A DNA stretch of 64,000 nt from CADEEN01 sp040384625. GTDB lineage: Bacteria > Pseudomonadota > Gammaproteobacteria > Burkholderiales > Burkholderiaceae_C. Each line of letters opens with the position of its first letter. The stretch's first letter is position 1. The stretch spans positions 1 to 64,000 of the forward strand of contig JAZKIW010000006.1 of NCBI GenBank assembly GCA_040384625.1. The letters run 5' to 3'. The translations under genes were made by a program, and so were the position numbers. The notes under the pieces were generated by a model. That model was not told the origin of the DNA, searched no databases, and saw only the letters and a program-made list of their open reading frames with translations. Positions 1 through 8,562 of the stretch are shown piece after piece.

Positions 1-114
1 CCAGACCCGCAAAAGGCCCGCGGCTGCGGGGTGATGCGCGGCCTCGCCTTGGCTAGAGTGAACCGTGCTCAAGTTCGAGCGCGTCGGCGGCATGAGCCGC
101 TAAGGGAAAGCCCA

Positions 115-735
115 ATGAACAAAGTCTCGATGTCCTTGATCGCGCTGGCGCTCGGCAGCGTCATGTCAGCCTCTGCCAGCACCATCTTCAGCGACGATTT
201 CAACCGCGGCGTGTCCGACAACGTCGGCGGCGGCTGGTCCGAAGTCGAGAGTGACGCGGTCGATGTGTCCCTGGTGGCTCGCGCGACCGGGGATCAGCAG
301 ATGCAGTTGCGTGACGACGACCCGCGCGCCGTGGCCTCGCAGCTCAACGGCATCTCGACCGTGGGCTACACCGGCGTTAGCCTGTCGTACGACTGGGCGC
401 CGACGAACAACACCGAGGCCGGCGACTTCCTGTGGGTCGAGTGGCGCAATGGCGCGGCCGGCAGCTGGACCGAGCTGTTCAAGCACGCCTTGATTGGCCC
501 GGCCGCGCACCAGACCGCCAGCGGCGCCATCGCCGGCGCGGACGGGCTGAGCGACTTCCAGTTCCGCTTCCGCGTCGAGGTGAATGCCAACAACGAGGGC
601 GCTTATGTCGACAACGTGCGCCTGGCCGGTGAGTCCGCGAACTCGCTGCGCGTGGTCCCGGAGCCCGGGGGCCTTGCGCTCGCGGGGCTCGGGCTCGGCT
701 TGCTTGCCGTCCTGCGCCGCCGTCAGGCCTTCTGA
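115..735 (+). CDS. PEP-CTERM sorting-domain exported protein
   Basis: A 206-residue secreted protein of unknown specific function. An N-terminal signal peptide (about residues 1-23, ending ASAS) is followed by a beta-rich domain starting TIFSDDFNRG, like jellyroll/laminin-G-type extracellular domains, and a C-terminal PEP-CTERM tail: VVPEPGG, a hydrophobic helix, then the RRR cluster before the end. PEP-CTERM proteins are processed at the inner membrane by exosortase EpsH/XrtA and linked to exopolysaccharide; no exosortase lies in the window. I chose the ATG at 115 because it directly begins the signal peptide and follows a purine-rich AAGGGAAAG; an upstream in-frame ATG at 31 would bury the signal. 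The 3' end overlaps the convergent neighbour by 13 bases. Confidence 0.85.
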   Translation: MNKVSMSLIALALGSVMSASASTIFSDDFNRGVSDNVGGGWSEVESDAVDVSLVARATGDQQMQLRDDDPRAVASQLNGISTVGYTGVSLSYDWAPTNNTEAGDFLWVEWRNGAAGSWTELFKHALIGPAAHQTASGAIAGADGLSDFQFRFRVEVNANNEGAYVDNVRLAGESANSLRVVPEPGGLALAGLGLGLLAVLRRRQAF

Positions 736-2174
736 TCCAGCGCCGGCACCCAGCCCGGGTTCGTTCCTTCGCCGCTGTAGGCGCCGCGCCAGGCGGGGTC
801 ATAGGCGTTACCGTTGAAGTCGCGGTTCCAGTCCGCGAAGGTGTCCAGGCCGCCCAGATCGGCGGCCGTCTTCTTCAGCGCGCCCACCTTCGGGAACAGG
901 TCGAGCGAGGGAATCGACGCCAAGGGCTTGTTCAAGTAGTTCACTGCAGCGGCACGGGTATCACTGAGGTTGTCGATCGACAACGCGCCATTGAGTACCA
1001 CCGCGGGGCCCTCTGAGAAAATCGCATTGGCCAGCACTCGCTGCGTGTAGCCCGCAGCACCGCCACTCACGGCGATGCCGGTCTCGCCGGCAACCACGGT
1101 GTTGTGGAAGATTCGCACGTCGCGCACCGCGCCGTTGTGTATTTGCACTCGCACGGCGATGCCGTTGGTCACCATGAGGTTCGCGTACAGCGCAACGTTG
1201 CCTTCGCCCTGGAATAGCGACTCAGTGGGGTTCTGGTAGAAGAAGTTGCCGTAGACCGAGAAACCATTGCTAGAACCCGGACCGCTCGGCGGCGAGTCGC
1301 CTACCAGCACGTTGGGCCGCGCCAGGTCGCCGGTCGCGCTGTTGCCCGCCTTGGCGAACACGTTGTGGCGGATGACCGTTGTCGTCTTAGTGTTCGGCAT
1401 GCCGGCTGGCACGGCGACCCAGACGGCCTGGTGCTTGATCTGCATGCAGTAGCCCAGGCAATCGCGCACGACGTTGTATTCGATCAGACCGTTGACGAAG
1501 GGGCTGTCGCCGTTGGAGTTGCCGAAGTACATCCCGGTACCGGCACCGACGATCAGATTGCGCCGCACGATCCAGTTCCAAGTCGGCTGACCGACTGTCG
1601 AGATGGCGACGATCTGGTTGTTGCCGCCGAACCCCAGGAAGTTGCAGTCCTCGATCGTGATGTGGTTCGATGGCCCCTGCGTCGCGACCCCGGCGCCGCC
1701 GCGGTCACGTCCATTGACTTCCAGGCGGCGGATCACCACGTGGCTGGTGTTAGACAGGCGCACCGTGTTGTGCGTGCTGCGGCCCAGAAGCACCGGCATC
1801 GGTCCACTGGCCGGACCGCTGACCGTGATCGGCGCGGCCAGGGTGCCATTGACATTGAACAGCGGCAGGCCTGGAACACTGCCCGTGTCGTTGCCCTGCG
1901 CATCGACGCCGTAGTTACCCGGCGCCAGCAACAGCGTGTCGCCGGGCCTCAGCTGAGCAATCTTGCCCAGGTAGTTGGAAGGGTCGGCGTCGATGACATT
2001 GGTGCCCGGCGGTGCTGGCGGCGGCGCGGCAGCGGGCGGTGGCACCACGACGCCGACAACGACCGCCTCGCCCGAGTCGCTACCGCCGCAGGCGCCAAGC
2101 ACCATGCTGCCAGCGGCACCTGCACTGACGCGCAAGAACAGGCGGCGCGACTCTCCCAGATCGACATTCATCAA
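723..2174 (-). CDS. Tat-type lipoprotein with right-handed beta-helix repeats
   Basis: A 483-residue predicted exported protein. The N-terminus carries a twin-arginine-like SRRLFLR, a hydrophobic stretch and a lipobox LGAC, then a Gly/Ser, Val and Pro/Ala-rich linker (PPPAAAPPPAPP), suggesting a Tat-exported lipoprotein tethered by a flexible spacer. From about residue 60 on, short repeated strands such as HVVIRRLEVNG, HITIEDCNFLG, TTVIRHNVF and VRIFHNTVV are typical of parallel beta-helix (pectate-lyase-like/NosD-like) proteins. These often bind or cleave polysaccharides, but I see no specific catalytic signature, so the substrate is unknown. It is convergent with the PEP-CTERM gene, and both could act on extracellular matrix. 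Confidence 0.8.
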   Translation of the reverse strand: MMNVDLGESRRLFLRVSAGAAGSMVLGACGGSDSGEAVVVGVVVPPPAAAPPPAPPGTNVIDADPSNYLGKIAQLRPGDTLLLAPGNYGVDAQGNDTGSVPGLPLFNVNGTLAAPITVSGPASGPMPVLLGRSTHNTVRLSNTSHVVIRRLEVNGRDRGGAGVATQGPSNHITIEDCNFLGFGGNNQIVAISTVGQPTWNWIVRRNLIVGAGTGMYFGNSNGDSPFVNGLIEYNVVRDCLGYCMQIKHQAVWVAVPAGMPNTKTTTVIRHNVFAKAGNSATGDLARPNVLVGDSPPSGPGSSNGFSVYGNFFYQNPTESLFQGEGNVALYANLMVTNGIAVRVQIHNGAVRDVRIFHNTVVAGETGIAVSGGAAGYTQRVLANAIFSEGPAVVLNGALSIDNLSDTRAAAVNYLNKPLASIPSLDLFPKVGALKKTAADLGGLDTFADWNRDFNGNAYDPAWRGAYSGEGTNPGWVPALDQKA

Positions 2175-2338
2175 GTCCCCAGTCAGGTCAACGGCAGATT
2201 GTCGACACGTGCGACGACACCGGCGAAACCACGTGTATCGGCAGCCACCCTTCGAGTCAAAGACTTGGTGCGAACCTGGGCGCGGCAGGAGGCAGCCCTG
2301 ATTGCACCCAACCGGCGGGTCCGGGAACCATTGAAGAC

Positions 2339-2734
2339 ATGGACGAGCGCACGCGGTCGCGTCGGGGCCATGAGGTGTACGCGCTGCTGTGGACAGAGGT
2401 TGTGGATGACGTCCAGGGAAATCAGTTCAAGGTGACTTCGGCACGCTGGCCATCGATCAAGCAGGGTTTCGAGAGTCTGCTCGCCAAGCGGACCAATCCG
2501 TTCCATGCCAACCGCCTTGCCTACTTCGCATGCCAAGCAGAGGACCGTGACGCGGCAAGACAGGCGATAGCCCGCCTGGACAACCAACCGGCCCTCCAAT
2601 ACTGGCGTGGCGGTGGGGCGGGCGGACGCCAGAGCTTCGAAGAGTGCCAGCGCTGGCTGAAATCCAATTCCCGACGATCGCTACCTCTGCACCCGGAGGC
2701 ATCACCAACAGCCGCCGCATACTCAGGTCCCTAG
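2339..2734 (+). pseudogene. C-terminal remnant resembling DUF4034-type hypothetical proteins
   Basis: A 131-residue open frame whose residues about 10-110 read like a real protein end: GHEVYALLWTEV, then ARWPSIKQGFESLLAKR, NRLAYFACQAEDRDAARQ and FEECQRWLKSN. From memory this matches the C-terminal part of DUF4034-type hypothetical proteins (normally some hundreds of residues), but nothing upstream in frame (2175-2338) continues the family, so it looks like the leftover 3' end of a decayed gene. It overlaps the stop of the convergent ASCH gene by 12 bases. The alternative is a short intact gene starting at 2339. The upstream 164 bases hold no recognisable feature. Confidence 0.45.
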
Positions 2735-3220
2735 ATTAGCCGCAGTCGGCGGCCACACCAGGTCGAAATATTCCAGGATCAGCACCGCGCGCTCGCCGAC
2801 CTGGAAGCCCTCGCGCTCGGCGCGTTCGGCAAAGTCCTGGCGGTGTGCGGTGAGCCACCAGCGCAGGGTCAGGTCGCCTTCGCCGGCTTCGAAGGCGAAC
2901 GCGTCGTCGATCTCGTCGAAGTGGCGGCGCTCGACATGCGAGTTGCGCACGATCGCGCGTGGCCGGCCGCGTCCGTCGAGCACCACCAGGTGATCGCCGG
3001 GCTGGGGCAGCGCGTCGTCGTCGGCCGTGAAGTCGTGTTCGAGCGTGGCATGCGCTCGCTTGACACCGCTCTCGATCAGGCCGGCCAGCTCATCGGCCAG
3101 CGCACGGCTGTGGCCGAGCGCGCTGGCGGCGAAACCCGGCACGGCGACGCCGCAACTGCGCTGGTAGTCGAGCCAGAAGGCCTTGATCAGCTCCTTCTGT
3201 CCGGGGGCGACTTCAGCCAC
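2723..3220 (-). CDS. ASCH domain-containing protein
   Basis: A protein of about 165 residues with the ASCH fold signature: PGDHLVVLDGRGRPRAIVRNSHVERRHF-type strands around the middle (residues about 75-105), then a FDEIDDAFAFEAGEGD segment and a final strand ending LEYFDLVWPP. ASCH domains are small beta-barrels related to PUA and are predicted to bind RNA or nucleotides; some members hydrolyse N4-acetylcytidine. I chose the GTG at 3220 because it lies one base after the stop of the SDR gene and follows GAAGG; an ATG at 3259 would overlap the SDR end. It is the last gene of the lipid-metabolism operon, with no obvious functional link to it. Confidence 0.7.
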   Translation of the reverse strand: MAEVAPGQKELIKAFWLDYQRSCGVAVPGFAASALGHSRALADELAGLIESGVKRAHATLEHDFTADDDALPQPGDHLVVLDGRGRPRAIVRNSHVERRHFDEIDDAFAFEAGEGDLTLRWWLTAHRQDFAERAEREGFQVGERAVLILEYFDLVWPPTAANLGT

Positions 3221-3221
3221 G

Positions 3222-4133
3222 TCAGCCTTCGGCCCGCAACGCCGCGCGCAACTCGGCACCGATCTCTGGCTTGCCGGCGAAGGGGTCGGTCGGGTTGCGT
3301 GCCATCATCACGTCTTCGAGCCGCGTCTGCACCGATGCCAGGGCCTTCGGGTGGCTGTAGATGTAGAAGCGCTTCTCGCGCAGCGCGTCGAAGACCATCG
3401 CGGCGACGTCCGCAGCGCTGACCTTGCCCGAATCGACGGCCTTGCCGGTCATCGCCTGGGCGATGCGCTGGCTGCGCGTGGGCTTGGTGCCGGGTGCCAT
3501 TGTCTCGGCTGGGCGGTTGCGGTGGCTCTGGTGGATGCCGGTGGGCACGAAGAACGGGCACAGCACCGACGCGCTGATCTGCTCACTGACCAGGGACAGG
3601 TCCTGGTACAGGGTTTCGGACAGGCTGACGACGGCATGCTTGCTGACGTTGTAGGCGCCCATGTTCGGCGGGTTCAGAAGGCCGGCCATCGAGGCGGTGT
3701 TGACGATGTGGCCCTCGTAGTCGGCGTCGGCCTTGGCCGCGGCGAGCATCAAGGGCGTGAACACACGCACGCCGTGTGCGACGCCCATCACGTTGACGCC
3801 CAGCACCCAGGCCCAGTCGTGCGCACTGTGCTCCCAGATCAGGCCGCCGACCCCTACGCCGGCATTGTTGAAGACGAAGTGCGGCGTACCGAAACGTTCG
3901 ACGGTGGCCACGCCGAGGGCCTCGACCTCGTGCGCCTGCGACACGTCGAGGCGAAAGGGCAGCACCTCGGCCGCCAGACCGCGGATCTCGGCGGCCGATC
4001 TTTCAAGCGCATCGGCTTGCACGTCGGCCATCACGATGTTCATGCCCTCGCGCGCGGCGATGCGGCAGGTTTCGAGACCGAAGCCCGAAGCGGCGCCGGT
4101 GATCACGGCCGTGCGGCCTTTGAAGCTTTTCAT
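3222..4133 (-). CDS. SDR family NAD(P)-dependent oxidoreductase
   Basis: A 303-residue classical short-chain dehydrogenase/reductase. It shows the Rossmann cofactor loop TGAASGFG (residues about 12-19), NNAG (89-92) and the catalytic Ser148, Tyr161 and Lys165 in YNVSK. The long C-terminus matches the roughly 300-residue SDRs found in fatty-acid and steroid degradation clusters. The substrate is unknown. The ATG at 4133 is preceded by AGAGGA. It sits 22 bases after the AidB-like acyl-CoA dehydrogenase and 1 base before the ASCH gene, so it is co-transcribed with the beta-oxidation genes and probably handles a hydroxyacyl or keto intermediate. Confidence 0.85.
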   Translation of the reverse strand: MKSFKGRTAVITGAASGFGLETCRIAAREGMNIVMADVQADALERSAAEIRGLAAEVLPFRLDVSQAHEVEALGVATVERFGTPHFVFNNAGVGVGGLIWEHSAHDWAWVLGVNVMGVAHGVRVFTPLMLAAAKADADYEGHIVNTASMAGLLNPPNMGAYNVSKHAVVSLSETLYQDLSLVSEQISASVLCPFFVPTGIHQSHRNRPAETMAPGTKPTRSQRIAQAMTGKAVDSGKVSAADVAAMVFDALREKRFYIYSHPKALASVQTRLEDVMMARNPTDPFAGKPEIGAELRAALRAEG

Positions 4134-4155
4134 CGATTGGTCCTCTTGCAGAGAC

Positions 4156-5829
4156 TCAGTGCGGCAGGGCCCGGTTGAGCAGGCTATCGAACGCCGTGTC
4201 GGCCGGCAGCAGGCCGAACACATCGGCGGCGCCCGCGAGGCGCGAGGCGCAGAAAGCGGCGAACACAGCGTCGGTGGAGTGGCGGCGCAGTAGCGCGGCT
4301 TGCACCAGCAGCGCGATGTCGCGCGCCAGCGTGCGTGCTTGTGTCTCGTCGCTCGCGCCATCGATGCGATCGGGCAGGCCAATGGCGAGGCGGTCGAACG
4401 CGGCATGTGCGCCGTGCGCGGGAGCGAGCTCGTCGGCCAGGGCGGCCGCCACATCGGCGCCACGCAACGCACGCAGCAAGTCAAGCGCCATGATGTTGCC
4501 GGCGCCTTCCCAGATCGAGTTCAGCGGCATCTCGCGGTAGATGCGCGCCATCACGCCCTCGCCGCCTGCCTCCACGTAGCCATTGCCGCCCAGACACTCC
4601 ATCGCTTCCTGGGCAAAGGCGGCGCCGCGCTTGCAGATCCAGAACTTGGCGATCGGCGTCAGCACGCGGCGCATCACAGCCTCATGGCCGTGATCCGTGG
4701 TGCCAGTCTCATGGGCATCACCGCCGTGCTCGCCGGCATCGATGGCCTGGGCCAAGCGCAAGGCCAGCGCGGTGGCAGCCTCGCTTTCGAGCGCGAGGTC
4801 GGCGAGCACGTTCTTCATCAGCGGCTGTTCGGCCAGGTGCCTGCCGAAGGCCATGCGCTCGCGGCAATGGTGCAAGGCGAGGGTCAGGGACTGACGCATC
4901 AGGCCGGCAGTGCCGAGCGCGCAATCGAGCCGCGTCAAGGCACCCATGGCCAGGATCTGCGGCACGCCGCGGCCTTCGTCGCCGACCAGCCAGGCGCTGG
5001 TCTCGCCGTCGAACTCAACCTCGCTGCTGGCGTTGGCGTGGTTGCCGAGCTTGTCCTTCAGGCGCTGGATGCGGATCGGGTTGACGCTGCCGTCATGACG
5101 CCAGCGTGGCACGAAGAAGCAAGACAGGCCAGCCTCGGCCTGCGCCAGCACCAGGAACGCATCGCACATCGGTGCGGAGAAGAACCACTTGTGTCCGGTC
5201 AGCGTGAAGCGCCGCCCCCAGGCGTCTTCGCCGTCGAAGGCGGCGCGCGTCGTGTTGGCGCGCACATCCGAGCCGCCCTGCTTCTCCGTCATGCCCATGC
5301 CCATCGTCAGCGCTGTCTTCGACGCCGCCGGGATGAAGCGCGGGTCGTACGCTGTGGCGGCCAGGCCCGCGCTCCAGTCGGCATGCAGGGCCGGGTTGGC
5401 GCGCAAGGCTGGGGTGACCGCGTAAGTCATCGATACGGGGCACAGCACCGAGGCCTCGAGCTCAGTGAAGAGCATGAAGGCCGCCGCGCGCTCGACATGC
5501 GCGCCCGGCACGCCGCGCCAGGGCGCGCCGTGCAAGCCATGGCGCAAGGCCGACCCGAGCAGCAGGTGGTAGCTGGGGTGGAACTCGACCTGGTCGATGC
5601 GCCGACCGAGCCGGTCGTGGCTGTGCAACTGCGGCTTGTGCTGGTTGGACAGGCGGGCGTGCATCTGCATCTCGGCGCGGCCCACCTCTTCGCCGAGCGC
5701 GGCCAGGCGCGAGGTGTCCAGCGCCGGTCGATGGAAGGCCAGCGCATCGCGCAGCGCCCGGTTGCCCTCGAACAGATTGCTGTCTGCCCAGGGGCTGCTC
5801 TGGTTGAGGACTTCGTGCGTGGCGTTCAT
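4156..5829 (-). CDS. AidB-like (isovaleryl-type) acyl-CoA dehydrogenase
   Basis: A 557-residue flavoprotein of the acyl-CoA dehydrogenase superfamily, AidB branch: N-terminal extension up to about residue 150, TLTGHKWFFSAPMCDAF in the beta domain, and C-terminal LGGNGYVEAGG and NSIWEGAGNIMALDLLRAL typical of AidB, the alkylation-response protein of E. coli. Family members bind FAD and either oxidise acyl-CoA or, as AidB, bind DNA with low dehydrogenase activity. The operon context favours acyl-CoA oxidation, but a protective role cannot be excluded. The ATG at 5829 overlaps the upstream stop as ATGA, indicating translational coupling; an upstream in-frame extension in the same frame is not protein-like. 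Confidence 0.87.
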   Translation of the reverse strand: MNATHEVLNQSSPWADSNLFEGNRALRDALAFHRPALDTSRLAALGEEVGRAEMQMHARLSNQHKPQLHSHDRLGRRIDQVEFHPSYHLLLGSALRHGLHGAPWRGVPGAHVERAAAFMLFTELEASVLCPVSMTYAVTPALRANPALHADWSAGLAATAYDPRFIPAASKTALTMGMGMTEKQGGSDVRANTTRAAFDGEDAWGRRFTLTGHKWFFSAPMCDAFLVLAQAEAGLSCFFVPRWRHDGSVNPIRIQRLKDKLGNHANASSEVEFDGETSAWLVGDEGRGVPQILAMGALTRLDCALGTAGLMRQSLTLALHHCRERMAFGRHLAEQPLMKNVLADLALESEAATALALRLAQAIDAGEHGGDAHETGTTDHGHEAVMRRVLTPIAKFWICKRGAAFAQEAMECLGGNGYVEAGGEGVMARIYREMPLNSIWEGAGNIMALDLLRALRGADVAAALADELAPAHGAHAAFDRLAIGLPDRIDGASDETQARTLARDIALLVQAALLRRHSTDAVFAAFCASRLAGAADVFGLLPADTAFDSLLNRALPH

Positions 5830-6272
5830 GCCGGCGTCCACAGCATCTCGATGTGCGGGATGTCGTCTTCCAGATATTCGTCGCCGACGACTGCGAAGCC
5901 CAGCTCGGTATAAAAGCGTTGCAGACGCGCCTGGGCGCTGATGCGCACCGCACTGTTCGGCCAGTGCCGCGCGCAACCGGCCAGGCCCACGCGCATCAGC
6001 TCGCGGCCGAGGCCTGTGCCGCGCACCTCCGCTGCCGTGACGACGCGGCCGATCGAAGGCTCGGCGTACTTCAGTCCCGGATCGACCACGCGCAGGTAGG
6101 CCGTCAATACACCGTGTTCGTCGCGCCCGAGCAGATGCCAGGAGCGTCGGTCAAGGCCGTCGACATCGAGGTAAGGGCCCTGCTCGAGGATGAAGACGCG
6201 GCTGCGCAACTGCAGCGCGTCGTGCAGGTTGTCGACGCCCAGTTGATCGAAGCGCAGCCAGGACCAGTTCAA
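5826..6272 (-). CDS. ElaA-like GNAT N-acetyltransferase
   Basis: A 148-residue GNAT-fold acetyltransferase of the ElaA type. Visible are RSRVFILEQ near the N-terminus, YLRVVDPG, GRVVTAAEVRGTGLGREL (acetyl-CoA pyrophosphate loop, residues about 76-91), AQARLQRFYTELGF and an acidic end DDIPHIEMLW. The substrate is unknown. The family pattern begins at LNWSWLRFDQL, which requires a TTG start at 6272; this TTG overlaps the stop of the preceding oxidoreductase as TTGA, like the ATGA junctions elsewhere in this operon. No ATG fits. Its own stop overlaps the next gene's ATG. Confidence 0.8.
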   Translation of the reverse strand: MNWSWLRFDQLGVDNLHDALQLRSRVFILEQGPYLDVDGLDRRSWHLLGRDEHGVLTAYLRVVDPGLKYAEPSIGRVVTAAEVRGTGLGRELMRVGLAGCARHWPNSAVRISAQARLQRFYTELGFAVVGDEYLEDDIPHIEMLWTPA

Positions 6273-7291
6273 ACCAGCTTCACCAACTGCTTGCCGAAAT
6301 TCCTGCCCTTGAGCAGGCCGATGAAGGCCTCGGGCGCACTGGCCAGGCCCTGGGCCACCGTCTCGCGGTACTTCAGCTTGCCGGATGCGACCGCACCGCC
6401 GAGTTCCTTCAAGGCCTCGGGCCAGAGCTCCATGTGCTCGCTGACGATGAAGCCTTCGATCTTCATGCGGTTGACGAGGATCAGGGCGGGATTTTCCATC
6501 GGCAGCGCACCGCCGTTGTAACGCGCGATCATGCCGCACACGGCAATGCGGGCGAAGGCATTGGTGCGCAGCATCACGGCGTCGAGGATCAGGCCGCCGA
6601 CGTTTTCGAAGTGGCCGTCGATACCGTCGGGGCAGGCCTCCTTCAGCGCGCGGGACAGCGACTTCAGGTCCGGGTGCTGCTTGTAGTCGATGCAGGCGTC
6701 GAAGCCGAGTTCGTCGACGACGTAGGCACACTTGTCCGGCCCGCCGGCCAGGCCGACCGCGCGGCAACCGCGCGCCTTGGCGAGTTGGCCGAACACACTG
6801 CCGACCGCGCCCGACGCGGCGCTGACGACCAGCGTCTCGCCCGCCTTCGGCGCGATGATCTGGGTCAGGCCGTACCAGGCCGTGACGCCGGGCATGCCCA
6901 CCGAGCCGAGGTAGGCCGAGAGCGGGATGTGGGTGGTGTCGACCTTCTGCAGCACGCCGCGCTGCGAGCCGTCGACGATCGCGTAGGCCTGCCAGCCGCC
7001 CTGCCCCACGACCTTGTCGCCGACCGCAAAGCGCGGGCTCCTCGAGGCCACCACCTCGCCCACCGTGCCGCCGATCATCACCTCGTCGAGCGGCTGCGAT
7101 GCGGCGTAGCTCTTGCTCTCGTCCATGCGCCCTCGCATGTACGGGTCCAGGCTCAGATAGTGGTGGCGCACCAGCACCTGGCCGTCGGCCAGTTCGGGCA
7201 CGGGCGTCTCGACCATGCGGAAGTTGGCCGGGATGGGCTCCCCCGTGGGGCGGGAGGCGAGCAGGAGCTGGTGGTTGATCAGGGCCGTCAT
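6269..7291 (-). CDS. MDR-family NADP-dependent oxidoreductase (CurA/leukotriene B4 dehydrogenase-like)
   Basis: A 340-residue zinc-independent medium-chain dehydrogenase/reductase. The N-terminus SRPTGEPIPANFRMVE, then LSLDPYMRGRM, the GDKVVGQGGWQ segment and the nucleotide loop VVSAASGAVGSVFGQLAK are characteristic of the YncB/CurA/prostaglandin reductase group, which reduces alpha,beta-unsaturated carbonyls with NADPH. A 2-enoyl reductase or quinone-reductase-like role in the fatty-acid operon is plausible. The ATG at 7291 is preceded by GGAG; an in-frame start at 7387 would reach into the upstream gene. It lies 2 bases after the thioesterase and overlaps the acetyltransferase start. Confidence 0.87.
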   Translation of the reverse strand: MTALINHQLLLASRPTGEPIPANFRMVETPVPELADGQVLVRHHYLSLDPYMRGRMDESKSYAASQPLDEVMIGGTVGEVVASRSPRFAVGDKVVGQGGWQAYAIVDGSQRGVLQKVDTTHIPLSAYLGSVGMPGVTAWYGLTQIIAPKAGETLVVSAASGAVGSVFGQLAKARGCRAVGLAGGPDKCAYVVDELGFDACIDYKQHPDLKSLSRALKEACPDGIDGHFENVGGLILDAVMLRTNAFARIAVCGMIARYNGGALPMENPALILVNRMKIEGFIVSEHMELWPEALKELGGAVASGKLKYRETVAQGLASAPEAFIGLLKGRNFGKQLVKLV

Positions 7292-7293
7292 GG

Positions 7294-7737
7294 TCAGGAC
7301 TCCTTCGGTGTTCGCAGAGACTTCATGTCGCGGCCCTTGGTCGGAAGCTTGCGCAGGTACTTGAAGGTGCCGGTGGCGTGGGCGCACAAGTGGCCGTCGG
7401 GGTCGAAGATCGAGCCTTCGCAGAAGGCCATCGTGGTGCTGCGGTGAAGCAGCTTGCCCAACGCGCGCAGGCGGCCTTCCGCCGGACGCATGAAGCTGGT
7501 CTTCATCTCGACCGTGACGACACCCGGACCGCGGTCGGTCTCATGCGCGTGGATGCTACGTGCGGCGTGGGCCATCGCCACATCGAGCAGGGTCATCAGC
7601 ACACCGCCGTGTGCGACCTGCCAGGAATTCAGATGCGCGTCGGCCAGATCGACCTGCAGCTCGGCCGTGCCGTCCTCGAAACGGTGCAGCTCGAAACCGA
7701 GGGTCTCGACGAAAGGAATCGCAGACGGAAACTTCAT
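7294..7737 (-). CDS. PaaI family hotdog thioesterase
   Basis: A 147-residue hotdog-fold acyl-CoA thioesterase. The family signature HGGVLMTLLDVAM places His43-Gly-Gly and Asp52 at the usual catalytic helix, and VEMKTSFMRPAEG is the usual central strand pair. PaaI-type enzymes release CoA from dead-end or aromatic/fatty acyl-CoA esters. It is one of two such genes in the operon (the other at 10579-11016), consistent with CoA recycling during degradation. Spacing is 12 bases from the upstream SDR and 2 bases from the downstream oxidoreductase. Confidence 0.88.
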   Translation of the reverse strand: MKFPSAIPFVETLGFELHRFEDGTAELQVDLADAHLNSWQVAHGGVLMTLLDVAMAHAARSIHAHETDRGPGVVTVEMKTSFMRPAEGRLRALGKLLHRSTTMAFCEGSIFDPDGHLCAHATGTFKYLRKLPTKGRDMKSLRTPKES

Positions 7738-7749
7738 CTTGGATTCTGG

Positions 7750-8541
7750 TCAAGCGCCGTTGTGGACCGCGCTGACACCGCCGTCGACGGCCAGGATCTG
7801 GCCGGTGATGTGCTTGCCCGCGGCGCTGGCGAACAGCAGGGCGGCGCCCTTGAGGTCATCATCGTCGCCCAGGCGGCGCAACGGCGAAGCCGAGGCCAGC
7901 TTGTCGGCGCCGAAGTGCGCCAGCACGCCCTTGGTCATCTTGCTCGGGAAGAAGCCCGGCGCCAGCGCGTTGACGGTGATGCCGTGCGGCCCCCACTCGC
8001 CCGCCAGCGTGCGCGTGAAATTTATCACCGCGCCCTTGCTGGTGCCGTAGGCGATGAACTGCATGTCGAGCGAACCCGCCAGGCCGGCGATCGAGGCGAT
8101 GTTGATGATGCGGCCGTGCTTGTTGGGCAACATGCTGGCCTTGCCGACCGACTGCGCAAACAGGAACAGGCTGCGGATGTTGAGGTTCATCACCTTGTCC
8201 CAGGCCTCGAGCGGGTAGCTCTCCATCGGCGCGCCCCAGGTGGCGCCGGCGTTGTTGACCAGGATGTCGATGCGGCCCAGGCGCTCCATGGTCTCGGCGA
8301 CCACGCGCTCGACATCCGCCGGCTGGCTCGCGTCGGCGGCGACCCAGCGCGCATCGATGCCCTTGTCTTGCAGCAGGGCCATCGCCTCTTCCAGGTCGCT
8401 GGCCTTGCGCGAGCTGAGCATGACGCGGGCCCCGGCCTCGCCGAGCGCCTCCGCGATCTGCAGGCCCAGGCCGCGCGAGCCACCGGTGACCAGCGCGGTC
8501 TGACCGCTCAGATCGAACAGTTTATGGACTGGAGTGCTCAT
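7750..8541 (-). CDS. SDR family oxidoreductase (FabG-like)
   Basis: A 263-residue classical SDR: TGGSRGLG cofactor loop (residues 19-26), NNAG (97-100), catalytic Ser150, Tyr165 and Lys169 (YGTSK), and the ending GQILAVDGGVSA typical of FabG/gluconate-5-dehydrogenase-like enzymes. The reaction is probably oxidation or reduction of a 3-hydroxy/3-keto acyl intermediate, but the substrate is not readable from sequence. It lies 21 bases downstream of the small membrane protein gene and 12 bases upstream of the PaaI gene, within the same operon. Confidence 0.87.
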   Translation of the reverse strand: MSTPVHKLFDLSGQTALVTGGSRGLGLQIAEALGEAGARVMLSSRKASDLEEAMALLQDKGIDARWVAADASQPADVERVVAETMERLGRIDILVNNAGATWGAPMESYPLEAWDKVMNLNIRSLFLFAQSVGKASMLPNKHGRIINIASIAGLAGSLDMQFIAYGTSKGAVINFTRTLAGEWGPHGITVNALAPGFFPSKMTKGVLAHFGADKLASASPLRRLGDDDDLKGAALLFASAAGKHITGQILAVDGGVSAVHNGA

Positions 8542-8562
8542 GTTCCTTCCTCGATTCGGAGT

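Noticed and set aside
2183..2599. 138-codon minus-strand frame upstream of the beta-helix lipoprotein
   Set aside because: The plus-strand frame there has family-like sequence; the minus frame has none.
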